This document shows positions 18,245 to 28,351 of a DNA stretch of 50,002 nucleotides, piece after piece (the stretch's first letter is position 1; every line of letters begins with the position of its first letter). A program made the position numbers and the translations under genes. The stretch spans positions 1-50,002 of the forward strand of contig QCFW01000008.1 of the NCBI GenBank assembly GCA_003280135.1, given 5' to 3'. Source of the stretch: Prochlorococcus sp. AG-363-N16 (GTDB lineage Bacteria; Cyanobacteriota; Cyanobacteriia; PCC-6307; Cyanobiaceae). The notes below the pieces were generated by a model that did no database searches, was not told the origin of the DNA, and worked only from the letters and a program-made list of their open reading frames with translations.

Positions 18245-19921
18245 TTAATTTCTATTCCAGATAATTATAACAGGACTCTCTCTTGTTTGTAATTTTGATA
18301 TTGTTACACTCTTTTCATTGATATCTGTTATTTTAAAATTTAACGTATTTACACTATTATTTGGGTGATGAGCTTCAGTTAAGGTTCCAGAATCAAATAA
18401 TCCTATCTTATTAGTCCCTTCTATTAATGAAGCTTTATTAAGCATGTTATAAAAATCATTAATATTCTTTTTGAAGGAATCTTTATCTATATTGATTATT
18501 CTCCAAATAAACTTTGGCCTCTCGAGAAATGCAATGAGTCTAGGTGTGCTTTCAGGCTCTAAAATCATGTTATGATTATTAGCAATTACATCTATTTCTT
18601 TTTTCAGCATTGTAAGTTTTTTTGCATCACATTGACCATCCCAAAATATAAATAGAGAACTATCCTTATCGTTTATAGAAACTCCAGTGTTATCACCTAT
18701 GTAATGACCTAGTTTAGTTCTTTTTACAGCTAAATATTTTGCATTGTAGTCACTAGGGCAAATAACTAATGGTTCTCTCCGCTCTACCTTGATACCGTAA
18801 CCTCCTAAGCCAGCAATCTTTCTTGGATTATTAGTTAATAATTTTAAACTTTGCACACCTAAATCTGTAAGTATCTGTGCTCCAACCCCATAGTTTCTAA
18901 GATCAGCTGCAAAACCAAGTTTTTCATTGGCTTCTACTGTATCTAGGCCTCCATCCTGCAAGCTATACGCTTTCAGCTTATTAATTAGACCTATTCCCCT
19001 TCCTTCTTGTCTTAAGTAAACAATAATGCCCTCACCTTCTTGAGAAATTCTTGACATGGCAGCTTCTAGTTGAGGCCTGCAATCACAGCGTAATGACCCA
19101 AAAGCATCTCCTGTTAGACATTCGGAATGCATTCTTACAAGAACTGGCTCTTTTAAATTTTGAATATCACCTTTTACCAAGGCTACATGCTCGGTATTGT
19201 CTAATTCATTGATATAGCCCACGGCTTTAAAATCACCAAAAATACTTGGCAATTTTGTTATTGCTTTTCTAAACACAAATCTTTCATTTTCAAGTCTATA
19301 TCTGATTAAATCGGCAATGCTTATTATTTTTAATTCCCAGTTTTTTGCATATTCTTGTAGCTGAGGAAGACGCGCCATTGAACCATCATCATTTTGTATT
19401 TCACAGATCACACCAGATGGACCAAGACCTGCTAGTAAAGAAAGATCAACGGCTGCTTCTGTATGCCCTGCCCTTTTAAGCACCCCGCCTTTTTTTGCTC
19501 GTAATGGAAAAATGTGTCCAGGACGTCTCAATGCATTTGGCTTTGTGGAATTGTTGATTGCAACCTGGATTGTTCTTGCTCTATCTTCGGCTGAAATACC
19601 TGTTGAAACTCCATATTCAGGTCCAGCGTCAATACTTACAGTAAAAGCAGTTTGATTAGAGTCCGTATTTCTATCTACCATTAACGGGAGGTCTAACTCG
19701 TCTAACCTTTCACCATCCATTGCTAAACAAATTAAACCTCTAGCCTCAGTGGCCATAAAATTTATTTGTTGAGGTGTTGCAAATTGTGCTGCACATATCA
19801 AGTCACCTTCGTTCTCCCTGCTTTCATCATCTACCACAACAATACATTCACCATTTCTAATTGCAGCTAGTGCATCGGCGATAGGATCGAATAAAATTTC
19901 TATTGTTTTTTCGGATTCCAA
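18245..19921 (-). CDS. ribBA: Bifunctional riboflavin enzyme RibBA with C-terminal extension
   Basis: A 558-residue protein combining two riboflavin-pathway entry steps. Residues 1-205 form dihydroxybutanone phosphate synthase (RENEGDLICAA, GVSTGISAEDRA, RAGHTEAAVDLS), and about 215-415 form GTP cyclohydrolase II, with zinc ligands in SECLTGDAFGSLRCDC, then QEGRGIGL and LLTNNPRKI. A further 140 residues follow, of a type seen in cyanobacterial RibBA and without a recognised catalytic motif. All expected active-site residues appear present in both halves. It is divergent from argC. Confidence 0.95.
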   Translation of the reverse strand: MESEKTIEILFDPIADALAAIRNGECIVVVDDESRENEGDLICAAQFATPQQINFMATEARGLICLAMDGERLDELDLPLMVDRNTDSNQTAFTVSIDAGPEYGVSTGISAEDRARTIQVAINNSTKPNALRRPGHIFPLRAKKGGVLKRAGHTEAAVDLSLLAGLGPSGVICEIQNDDGSMARLPQLQEYAKNWELKIISIADLIRYRLENERFVFRKAITKLPSIFGDFKAVGYINELDNTEHVALVKGDIQNLKEPVLVRMHSECLTGDAFGSLRCDCRPQLEAAMSRISQEGEGIIVYLRQEGRGIGLINKLKAYSLQDGGLDTVEANEKLGFAADLRNYGVGAQILTDLGVQSLKLLTNNPRKIAGLGGYGIKVERREPLVICPSDYNAKYLAVKRTKLGHYIGDNTGVSINDKDSSLFIFWDGQCDAKKLTMLKKEIDVIANNHNMILEPESTPRLIAFLERPKFIWRIINIDKDSFKKNINDFYNMLNKASLIEGTNKIGLFDSGTLTEAHHPNNSVNTLNFKITDINEKSVTISKLQTRESPVIIIWNRN

Positions 19922-20028
19922 CTTTTCCCTCTAATAAGTGAACAATAAATAAAAGGAAGTCATAATTAAATGTAGACCTTTATTTTGGATAATCCATTTA
20001 TTTAGGCTTATCCATATAAAATCAAAAA

Positions 20029-21108
20029 ATGAACTTAATTAACAATAATGCTAACCGAGTAGCGATCATAGGAGCTTCTGGTTATGGAGGTATTCAGTTA
20101 TTACGACTACTCAACGACCATCCTTTTTTCAAAGTAACCTTCTTGGGTGGCGAAAGAACATCAGATAGACGATGGAATGAGGTTTCTCCTTTTTTACAAT
20201 TAGAAGATGATCCAATCATTAAAAAACCTGATCCTGATGAAATCGCTGAAAATTCAGATTATGTATTACTTAGTTTACCTAATGGAATCTCATCCCAGTT
20301 ATCTCCTGAACTTTTAAAAAGAAATGTTCGTGTTGTCGATTTATCTGCAGATTATCGATATAGGTCTTTAACAGAATGGAAAAGGTATTATTCAGTTGAA
20401 TCTAATGCTCCTCAGAGAACAGATGATGAACTATGTAAAGAATCTATTTATGGTTTACCAGAATGGAACCCTCATGAAATTAAAAATTCTTCATTAGTGG
20501 CCTGTCCGGGCTGCTTTCCTACTGCCAGTTTGTTTCCATTGTTGCCTTTTATCAATCAAGGCCTAATAGAAAATGATGGAATTATCATAGATGCAAAAAC
20601 TGGAACTTCAGGTGGTGGTAGAAATGGTAAAGAACATTTACTTTTAGCCGAAGCTTCTGAAGCAATAGCACCCTATGGTGTAATTGGACATAGACATACC
20701 TCAGAAATTGAACAACAATTAACTGATGTTTCTGGTAAGGAAATACAGATTCAGTTCACTCCTCATTTAGTACCTATGGTAAGAGGACTCTTGGCAACAA
20801 TATATTGTCGTTTACGGGATCCAGGACTTACTGCAGAGGACGCGCAAACTGTTATTCAATCTGTATACAGAAACTATAAAACTATAGAAATTTTACCGGT
20901 TGGAATATATCCATCAACTAAGTGGGTTAGATATACTAATAAGTTATTAATATCAGTTCAAGTTGATAAAAGAAATAGTCGATTAATTATATTGTCAGCC
21001 ATTGATAATCTTATTAAGGGACAAGCTGGTCAGGCAATACAAAACTTAAATATAATGGCTGGTTTAAAGGATGAAACTGGTTTGCCACTTAAAAGCTATT
21101 ATCCCTAG
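20029..21108 (+). CDS. argC: N-acetyl-gamma-glutamyl-phosphate reductase
   Basis: ArgC reduces N-acetylglutamyl phosphate to the semialdehyde with NADPH in arginine synthesis. The 359-residue protein has the nucleotide-binding start VAIIGASGYGGIQLLRLL, the catalytic cysteine in VACPGCFPTAS, DAKTGTSGGGR and the histidine segment GVIGHRHTSEIEQ. The C-terminal QAIQNLNIMAGLKDETGL is standard. The stop overlaps the convergent purN stop by 4 bp. Confidence 0.97.
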   Translation: MNLINNNANRVAIIGASGYGGIQLLRLLNDHPFFKVTFLGGERTSDRRWNEVSPFLQLEDDPIIKKPDPDEIAENSDYVLLSLPNGISSQLSPELLKRNVRVVDLSADYRYRSLTEWKRYYSVESNAPQRTDDELCKESIYGLPEWNPHEIKNSSLVACPGCFPTASLFPLLPFINQGLIENDGIIIDAKTGTSGGGRNGKEHLLLAEASEAIAPYGVIGHRHTSEIEQQLTDVSGKEIQIQFTPHLVPMVRGLLATIYCRLRDPGLTAEDAQTVIQSVYRNYKTIEILPVGIYPSTKWVRYTNKLLISVQVDKRNSRLIILSAIDNLIKGQAGQAIQNLNIMAGLKDETGLPLKSYYP

Positions 21109-21749
21109 CAAGTTTCCCTCCATTTTTTTGCTGTTATTGCGACTGCCTTATATAAAATTTTGTGTTCTAAAATCTGAATTTTTTCAAGCAATGAATTTTG
21201 ATCATCTGATTCCTTAATTGCTACCGCACCTTGTAAGATAATCTTACCTGAATCTACCTCTTTTTCTACTATATGCGCAGTACATCCAGTAATTTTTACA
21301 TTTGCTTCAAGTGCTTGTTCTATCGCATTAATTCCTTTAAATGATGGCAATAAAGAAGGATGTATATTAACTATTCTGTTCGAGAATTCATCTATTAATT
21401 GTGATGTGACTATTCTCATCCAACCAGCCATAACGATTATTTCTACTTCCTTACCTCTAAAAATATTGATTATTGATCTATCATAGTCCTCTCTAGTTTC
21501 AAACTCTTTATGATCTAGTACAGAGAATGATATATTATACTGCTTAGCAATATTTATGGCACCACAGTCTTCAATATTACTGATTAAGTGAGTAACTTCT
21601 GCATCAAATATTGTTTTAGATGACTTTATAATTGCCTCGAAATTGCTACCTTTACCTGAAGCTAATATTCCAAGCCTAATAGAAGGATTAAACCTAGGAA
21701 ATTCTGATAATTCAGGTGTTATTAATATATCATTATTTTCATTAATCAT
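21105..21749 (-). CDS. purN: Phosphoribosylglycinamide formyltransferase
   Basis: PurN transfers a formyl group from 10-formyl-THF to GAR in purine synthesis. The 214-residue protein contains ILASGKGSNFEAII (phosphate loop), the catalytic NIHPSLLPSFKG with the essential Asn and His, GCTAHIVEKEVDSG with the catalytic Asp nearby, and ILQGAVAI. There is an N-terminal extension of about 20 residues before the first strand. It converges on argC and is divergent from pgi. Confidence 0.95.
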   Translation of the reverse strand: MINENNDILITPELSEFPRFNPSIRLGILASGKGSNFEAIIKSSKTIFDAEVTHLISNIEDCGAINIAKQYNISFSVLDHKEFETREDYDRSIINIFRGKEVEIIVMAGWMRIVTSQLIDEFSNRIVNIHPSLLPSFKGINAIEQALEANVKITGCTAHIVEKEVDSGKIILQGAVAIKESDDQNSLLEKIQILEHKILYKAVAITAKKWRETC

Positions 21750-21921
21750 TTCTTATGATGATAGGTATATCTCATAGTAAAAACAGAAAAAAGTATTAAT
21801 GTCAATATTTACTAGCTAAACTACATCTTTATTTTAGACTTTTGTGATTATTGATGTACTTTTTCAAGTTATCATTCATACTATTAATAATGAACAAATT
21901 GTCTTTATAGATCTGTTGAAT

Positions 21922-23520
21922 ATGAAATTTCCTGATCTCTCACCTAACAATAAAGAACTACAATGGCAGCGATTTTCCGAACTTTTGTGGTATAGCCAGG
22001 AGCTAGGCATGTGGCTTGATATTAGTCGCATGAAAATAACTAGTGCAGATCTTAAAGACCTAGATCAGCCTTTTAAGAAAGCATTTAAAGCTATCCATGA
22101 ACTTGAGAGTGGCTTTATTGCAAATAAGGACGAGAGCCGGATGGTTGGACATTATTGGTTAAGAACTCCTGAATTAGCACCCTCCGATGATTTAAAAAAT
22201 TCAATACATTCACAAATATCAAAAATAGAAGAATTTGGTAATTCAGTTTTAGATGGAACTATTAAAACTGATCTTGGAGATCAATTTACTGATGTTCTTT
22301 GGATTGGAATAGGAGGAAGTTCATTGGGGCCAATCTTATTAGTAAATTCTCTACAGAAGAAAAATAATGGTCTAAACTTTCATTTTTTAGACAACATTGA
22401 TCCAGTTGGAATCAAAAAGAAGTTTGAAAATTTAGGCAATAATCTAAGGACAACTCTTTTTGTAGTTGTTAGTAAGTCAGGAGGAACACCAGAGCCAAAG
22501 TTATGCATGGATCAAGCAAGATATATAACTGAATCTCAAGGTTTTAATTGGTCCTCAAGAGCAGTAGCGATAACAATGGAAAATAGTGCTCTTGATCAGA
22601 AAGCTATAGATGAAAACTGGTTAAGACGTTTTGAGTTACCTGATTGGGTTGGAGGAAGAACTAGCATAACAAGTGCAGTTGGGTTGTTACCAATTTCATT
22701 AATCAAGTCTGATATAAATAATTTTCTAATGGGAGCATCAATCATGGACAAGCATACAAGAATTGATGATATTTCACTAAATCCAGCAGCTTTATTAGCA
22801 TCTTCATGGTATATAGCTGGATCTGCTAAAGGATTAAAAGACATGGTCGTTCTACCTTACTGCGATAGCTTAGAAGTTATTAGTAAGTACCTACAACAAT
22901 TAGTTATGGAATCGTTAGGTAAAAGTCAAGACCGGCAAGGAAATTTAGTTAATCAAGGATTAGCAGTTTATGGAAACAAGGGGTCTACAGACCAACATGC
23001 TTATGTTCAACAACTTAGAGATGGTATAGACAATTTTTTTGTTTCTTTTATAGAAGTATTATCTAATAACAATGTACTTCCTGCTTTAGAAGATAAAAAT
23101 CCTTCAGACTTTTTGTCTGGATTTTTACAAGGTACGAGACTAGCCTTAAGTGAGAATGATAGAGAGAATATAACCATTACTCTTAAAACTTTTAGTGAGT
23201 TTCAGCTAGGTGGATTGATCGCCCTTTTTGAAAGAACTGTCGGCTTGTATGCAGAACTCGTCAACATTAATGCATATGATCAGCCAGGAGTCGAAGCAGG
23301 TAAAAAGGCAGCTGCAGAGATACTTGAAATACAAAATAATATAGAAAGACTTTTGTCTAGTGGTAAAAAATTCTCTTTAGAAGAACTTTTTAATAGCATA
23401 GATAATCCAAATAAAGACTCATTATTTATGATAGTTAGGAATATGACTATTTCAAACCCTTCCTATGATGTTACCGGAGATTGGATGCAACCAAATACAT
23501 TAGAAATCAGGAAAACGTAA
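21922..23520 (+). CDS. pgi: Glucose-6-phosphate isomerase
   Basis: Interconverts glucose-6-phosphate and fructose-6-phosphate. The 532-residue protein from the ATG at 21922 has the normal cyanobacterial length; a GTG 26 codons upstream would add a hydrophobic stretch that is not part of the family. Key segments are WIGIGGSSLGP, VVSKSGGTPEP, the GGRTSITSAVGLLP signature with its catalytic residues, and the lysine in QPGVEAGKKAAAE. It converges on leuS with a 15-bp gap. Confidence 0.96.
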   Translation: MKFPDLSPNNKELQWQRFSELLWYSQELGMWLDISRMKITSADLKDLDQPFKKAFKAIHELESGFIANKDESRMVGHYWLRTPELAPSDDLKNSIHSQISKIEEFGNSVLDGTIKTDLGDQFTDVLWIGIGGSSLGPILLVNSLQKKNNGLNFHFLDNIDPVGIKKKFENLGNNLRTTLFVVVSKSGGTPEPKLCMDQARYITESQGFNWSSRAVAITMENSALDQKAIDENWLRRFELPDWVGGRTSITSAVGLLPISLIKSDINNFLMGASIMDKHTRIDDISLNPAALLASSWYIAGSAKGLKDMVVLPYCDSLEVISKYLQQLVMESLGKSQDRQGNLVNQGLAVYGNKGSTDQHAYVQQLRDGIDNFFVSFIEVLSNNNVLPALEDKNPSDFLSGFLQGTRLALSENDRENITITLKTFSEFQLGGLIALFERTVGLYAELVNINAYDQPGVEAGKKAAAEILEIQNNIERLLSSGKKFSLEELFNSIDNPNKDSLFMIVRNMTISNPSYDVTGDWMQPNTLEIRKT

Positions 23521-23535
23521 TTTCCAATGTATTTG

Positions 23536-26172
23536 TTAGTAAACAATATTAATAAGCTTTCCTCTAACTATAATTATTCGTTTTGGTTTATTTTCACCTA
23601 GCCATCTTTTAGATATTTCACTTTTCAAGCATATATTTTTAACATCTTCCTCTTTCATATCATTCTCTAATAAAATTTTACCTCTAAACTTTCCATTCAT
23701 TTGTATTACTAATTCATATGAATCTTTTTGAAGTGCTTCTTTTTCAAAATTAGGCCATGTTTGATTATGAACACTTCCTTCACCTCCTAATCTGTGCCAC
23801 AACTCTTCTGATAAATGTGGAACAAAAGGTGCAAGAAGCTTTACAAGAATTTCAAGAGATTCTTTCTTGATTTGATCTCTACATTCGAATAGATCATCAT
23901 TTAAAGTGTTTGTAAGTTTCATTAATTCAGATATAGCTGTATTAAACTGATTAAGTTTACTTAAATCTTGTGTTATTTCTTTTATTGCCAAATGCACTGC
24001 CCTTCTAACATTTTTTTCTTCTGTCGATAAATCATTGAAATTATATTTTTCGTTTTGAGATTTAAAAGAAATTATATTGTCTTTATTGTATCTATGAAAG
24101 AGTCTCCATAGACGCTGTATAAATCTATATTGTCCTTCTACATCTGCATCATCCCATTCAAGATCTTTTTCTGGAGGTGCTTTAAATAATATAAACATTC
24201 TTGCTGTATCAGCCCCATATTTATCAATGACTAATGATGGATCAACTCCATTATATTTAGACTTCGACATTTTCTCGAAAACGACATGAAGTTTATCTCC
24301 TGAAATTGGATCTATTGGATTATTCTTATCTTTTATAGATTCATTTGGTATATATTTATTAGTCTTTTGATTTTTATAAGTAATTCCTTGAACCATTCCT
24401 TGTGTAAGAAGTTTACTAAATGGTTCATTTACAGAAAACATACCTTTGTCTTTTAACACTTTTGTGAAAAATCTTGCATATAGAAGATGTAATATAGCGT
24501 GTTCTACACCTCCTACATACTGGTCTACTGGTAACCATTGATTTATTTCATCGGTATTAAATGGCTCCTTTTTATTGTTATATGATGCGAATCTTAAAAA
24601 GTACCAGGAAGAACAGATAAAGGTGTCCATTGTATCTGTTTCTGGGTATGCTTCACCTTTACACTTAGGACATGAGGTTTTAAATAATTTCTTATCCATA
24701 GAATTATTTGATTTGTTTATATTTGATATACTTGTTTCATCTGGAAGTTCTATTGGAAGATCACTTTTATTAACAGCAACTACCCCACATTTTTTACAAT
24801 GAACTATTGGTATAGGACAACCCCAATATCTCTGTCTAGAAATTAACCAATCTCTTAATTTATATGTTGTAAGTTTTTTACACCATGAACTTTTACCACC
24901 TAGCTCATAGACTATATCCATAAACTCATCCGATGTTATTCCATTATATTTTCCACAATTAACCATAATTCCTCTATCTTCATATGGCTGAGTTAAATTA
25001 TCTTTACTGGATTCTACTGATTCGGCTATTACTTGATTGATTGATAAGTTGTACTTTTTTGCGAAATCAAAGTCTCTTTTATCATGACCAGGAACACCCA
25101 TTACAGCGCCTGTCCCATATCCCTCTAATACATAATCTGCAATCCATATAGGAAGTAGTATGTTATTTATTGGATTTCTTACATATGATCCAAGGAACAT
25201 TCCATTCTTATTTTCTGTGTTTGATGTTCTTTCTATATCAGACATTCTTTTTATTAATTTCCTAAAATCTTTTAAATCATCTTTAAGTGAAGGATCTATT
25301 ATTTCGTCTACAAGTTTATTCTCTGGAGATAATACAATATAAGAAACTCCAATTATTGTATCAGGTCTAGTTGTAAAAACATTAATATCTCTCTCTTTTT
25401 TATCTTCAAATTTGAAAGTAATTAAAGCACCTTTTGACTTGCCTATCCAGTTTGACTGCATTGTTTTAACTTTGTCTGGCCATTCAGGCAGTTTTCCAAG
25501 ATCTGCAAGTAATTTATCTGCATAGTCTGTTATTTTTAAAAACCACTGCTTAAGCTCTTTTTTTTCAACTTTGGCTCCTGACCTCCATGAATAACCATTA
25601 TTATCTACTTGCTCGTTGGCCAGAACTGTTTTATCTATTGGGTCCCAGTTGACTAAAGCAGATTTCTGGTATGCAAGTCCAGATTCAAATAATTCTAAAA
25701 ATATATATTGAGTCCATTTATAATATTCTTTAGATGATGTGGTTTGTTCTCTTTCCCAATCTATTGATAATCCAAGCTTTTTTAATTGCATTTTCATATG
25801 AGATATATTCTTGTTAGTCCATACACTCGGAGAAATTCCTCTTTCTAATGCAGCATTTTCTGCTGGCAATCCAAAAGCATCCCACCCCATAGGATGAAGT
25901 ACGGCAAATCCCCTCATTCTTTTTAGTCTTGCAATTACATCTGTTATTACATAATTCCTTACATGTCCCATATGCAAATTTCCTGAAGGATATGGAAACA
26001 TTGATAAGGCATAGAATTTTTTTTTCTCATTCGTTGGAATAGGAGTCTTATAAAGACTTATATTTTCCCAAGTCTCTTGCCATTTTTCTTCTATTTCCTT
26101 AGGGAAATAACTATCTGATGAACCACTATCTGATGAACCACTAGCTGATGTATTAGTTGTAGTTATATCCAT
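23536..26172 (-). CDS. leuS: Leucyl-tRNA synthetase
   Basis: An 878-residue class I synthetase. The HIGH motif is in PYPSGNLHMGHVRNY, the KMSKS motif in FEKMSKSKYNGVDP, and the CP1 editing domain has the TTRPDTIIG threonine-rich region and the GTGAVMGVPGHDKRDFDFA segment. Zinc-type cysteine pairs occur in CKKCG and CPKCKG. The extreme N-terminus before the conserved YFPKEIEEKWQ holds a Ser/Asp/Gly-rich stretch encoded by a short tandem DNA repeat. It is divergent from dapF across about 130 bp. Confidence 0.97.
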   Translation of the reverse strand: MDITTTNTSASGSSDSGSSDSYFPKEIEEKWQETWENISLYKTPIPTNEKKKFYALSMFPYPSGNLHMGHVRNYVITDVIARLKRMRGFAVLHPMGWDAFGLPAENAALERGISPSVWTNKNISHMKMQLKKLGLSIDWEREQTTSSKEYYKWTQYIFLELFESGLAYQKSALVNWDPIDKTVLANEQVDNNGYSWRSGAKVEKKELKQWFLKITDYADKLLADLGKLPEWPDKVKTMQSNWIGKSKGALITFKFEDKKERDINVFTTRPDTIIGVSYIVLSPENKLVDEIIDPSLKDDLKDFRKLIKRMSDIERTSNTENKNGMFLGSYVRNPINNILLPIWIADYVLEGYGTGAVMGVPGHDKRDFDFAKKYNLSINQVIAESVESSKDNLTQPYEDRGIMVNCGKYNGITSDEFMDIVYELGGKSSWCKKLTTYKLRDWLISRQRYWGCPIPIVHCKKCGVVAVNKSDLPIELPDETSISNINKSNNSMDKKLFKTSCPKCKGEAYPETDTMDTFICSSWYFLRFASYNNKKEPFNTDEINQWLPVDQYVGGVEHAILHLLYARFFTKVLKDKGMFSVNEPFSKLLTQGMVQGITYKNQKTNKYIPNESIKDKNNPIDPISGDKLHVVFEKMSKSKYNGVDPSLVIDKYGADTARMFILFKAPPEKDLEWDDADVEGQYRFIQRLWRLFHRYNKDNIISFKSQNEKYNFNDLSTEEKNVRRAVHLAIKEITQDLSKLNQFNTAISELMKLTNTLNDDLFECRDQIKKESLEILVKLLAPFVPHLSEELWHRLGGEGSVHNQTWPNFEKEALQKDSYELVIQMNGKFRGKILLENDMKEEDVKNICLKSEISKRWLGENKPKRIIIVRGKLINIVY
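26112..26150 (-). repeat. 15-bp in-frame tandem repeat in leuS N-terminus
   Basis: The plus-strand unit TATCTGATGAACCAC occurs twice in full and a third time in part (TAGCTGATG). It encodes repeats of Ser-Gly-Ser-Ser-Asp in the LeuS N-terminal extension and keeps the reading frame. Confidence 0.85.
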
Positions 26173-26303
26173 TAACTTATTTGATTTAAGAAAATAGGAG
26201 GCTTGTTAGTCGCTAGACTAGTCTTATATATATGATTTTATCCTTTTATTTGTGATATCAGGATAATTTCTGGCTATCTTTAAGTAATCTTGCTAAGTCG
26301 AAA

Positions 26304-27155
26304 ATGCTAGATTTTTACTTTAAGAAATACCATGGCCTAGGTAATGACTTTGTAATGATAGATGGCATAAGTAGTATCCTTCCTATCGATTTACTTAATA
26401 TTAAACCTAATGTTGTTAAACATATTTGTAATAGAAATTTTGGAATAGGCAGTGATGGATTGATATTTGCCTTACCTTCAGATAAATATGACTTTAAAAT
26501 GTGTTATTATAATTCTGACGGCAGTAAAGGAGAAATGTGTGGTAATGGACTTAGATGCTTAATTAGATTCATATTGGATTCTGGAGTTCATTTAAATAAG
26601 GATACTTTTTCAATTGAAACATTAGCTGGAGAGATAAAAGCTAAAGTAATATCAGAAAATATTGAAGTAAATATGGGAAAACCTATATTTATTCCATCTT
26701 CAATACCAACCAAGTTAAAAGTAAATAAATTGGGTATTCCTTATGATCAGATAACCATTGAAGGTAATAAACTTTCTGTATATTCTGCTGGTATGGGTAA
26801 TCCCCATGCAATCGTTATTGTAGACAACCTAGAAGAAGTTAAATTAGATATTTGGGGACCTTTTATAGAGAATAGCCCTTTATTTCCTTCTAAGACAAAT
26901 GTACATTTTGTTATGATAGTTAATAAACAACATATCAAATTATTAGTTTGGGAAAGAGGCTGTGGTCCTACATTATCTTGTGGGACAGGAGCCTGTGCCT
27001 CACTAGCAACTTTATCTTTGCTAGGAATGATTAACCCTCGAGCAAAAGTCACCTTGCCTGGAGGAGACTTAGAAGTTTCCTGGCCGAACAAAACAGGGGA
27101 TATATTTATGACTGGTCCTGCAACATTTGTCTATGAAGGTAAATTTACTTTATAA
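26304..27155 (+). CDS. dapF: Diaminopimelate epimerase
   Basis: Converts LL- to meso-diaminopimelate for lysine and peptidoglycan. In the 283-residue protein the two catalytic cysteines are C79 in GEMCGNGLRC and C226 in TLSCGTGACA; GIGSDGLIF and AGMGNPHAI are also present. It is followed after 20 bp by the cysteine desulfurase gene, beginning a plus-strand run that continues through DUF1995 and the PBP4-type gene. Confidence 0.97.
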   Translation: MLDFYFKKYHGLGNDFVMIDGISSILPIDLLNIKPNVVKHICNRNFGIGSDGLIFALPSDKYDFKMCYYNSDGSKGEMCGNGLRCLIRFILDSGVHLNKDTFSIETLAGEIKAKVISENIEVNMGKPIFIPSSIPTKLKVNKLGIPYDQITIEGNKLSVYSAGMGNPHAIVIVDNLEEVKLDIWGPFIENSPLFPSKTNVHFVMIVNKQHIKLLVWERGCGPTLSCGTGACASLATLSLLGMINPRAKVTLPGGDLEVSWPNKTGDIFMTGPATFVYEGKFTL

Positions 27156-27175
27156 GTATATTTAGTTTATTTATA

Positions 27176-28351
27176 ATGAATTATTATTTAGACGCTTGCT
27201 CAACAACACCAATTTTAGATTCTGTAATAGATGAAATATCGTATGTCCACAAATATTTTTGGGGTAACTCTTCAAGCATTCATAAACAGGGTATTGAAGC
27301 AGCCAGAATTCTAGAAAGATCAAGACTATTTATAGCAAGAAAATTTAACATTTTACCTGAACAAATTTTTTTTACACGAGGAGCAACTCAATCTAATCAT
27401 ATAGCTCTGTCATTACTTTTTGACCATTTTAAGTCTGGTCTTGTTCTAACTAGTTCTGTAGAACATCCATCTATTTTCAATGCTATTAACTTATTCAAAA
27501 CGATAGATTTTAAAGTTTCCTATTTACCTGTTGATAAATATGGTTCTTTAAATATAAATACACTTAAAAAATATATTATAAAACCGACTAAGTTTATGTC
27601 GATAATATGGGCTCAAAGTGAGATTGGTACAATTCAACCTATATACGAAATATCTAACTTATGTAAACTAAATAGTGTATTACTTCATATAGACGCAACC
27701 CAAATATTTGCACAAGGAATTATTGATCTAACAAATCTCTACTACGACTTCGTATCATTGTCAGCACATAAATTTAGAGGACCAAAAGGAGTAGGCTTAT
27801 TAATAGCAAACGAGAAGTTTGTATCTAATAAAACGTCGTTTAATCATATTAATAATATTCTAGCCTCAATGAATGGAACTATACCAGTTTCTTTAATAGC
27901 TGGTATGTCTAAGGCAATAGAGAACTTAAACACCATTCATTTTATGGATAATAACAAGTTACAATTTTGTAATTCTAATGTAGCTAGAAATACTAATTTA
28001 ATCAGAGATTCGTTAATGAATTTGCCTGGACTAGAGATGATTGGTCACCCAACAAATAGACTCCCCAATCATATATCCTTTGTCCTAAGGGACAGCCAAG
28101 ATAAACCTGTATCCGGCAGACATGTTGTAAGGTTGCTTTCAACCAAAGGAATTAGTGTTAGTAGTGGAACTGCTTGTCAGGTGGGTGAAAATAATGATAG
28201 CCACGTTCTTAAAGCATTAGGTCTAAAAGATGATTTATTGCAATCTGGAATAAGAATAAGTCTAGGTGAATGGTTAACTATCAATGATATAAAAAATATA
28301 ATTCCAATATTAAAATCTACTATACTTGATATTATAAGTAACTCTGATTAA
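27176..28351 (+). CDS. Cysteine desulfurase (NifS/IscS-like)
   Basis: A 391-residue PLP enzyme that removes sulfur from cysteine for Fe-S clusters or tRNA thiolation. The PLP lysine is K199 in SLSAHKFRGPKGVG; HIDATQ and the active cysteine segment SVSSGTACQVGEN are present. It starts with a YLDACSTTP segment typical of NifS-like proteins. Its stop overlaps the ATG of the DUF1995 gene by one base, so the two are coupled. No IscU-like scaffold lies adjacent. Confidence 0.93.
   Translation: MNYYLDACSTTPILDSVIDEISYVHKYFWGNSSSIHKQGIEAARILERSRLFIARKFNILPEQIFFTRGATQSNHIALSLLFDHFKSGLVLTSSVEHPSIFNAINLFKTIDFKVSYLPVDKYGSLNINTLKKYIIKPTKFMSIIWAQSEIGTIQPIYEISNLCKLNSVLLHIDATQIFAQGIIDLTNLYYDFVSLSAHKFRGPKGVGLLIANEKFVSNKTSFNHINNILASMNGTIPVSLIAGMSKAIENLNTIHFMDNNKLQFCNSNVARNTNLIRDSLMNLPGLEMIGHPTNRLPNHISFVLRDSQDKPVSGRHVVRLLSTKGISVSSGTACQVGENNDSHVLKALGLKDDLLQSGIRISLGEWLTINDIKNIIPILKSTILDIISNSD

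Noticed and set aside
21844-21921. Longer N-terminus for pgi from a GTG
   Set aside because: The added hydrophobic residues are not part of glucose-6-phosphate isomerase; the ATG at 21922 gives normal length.
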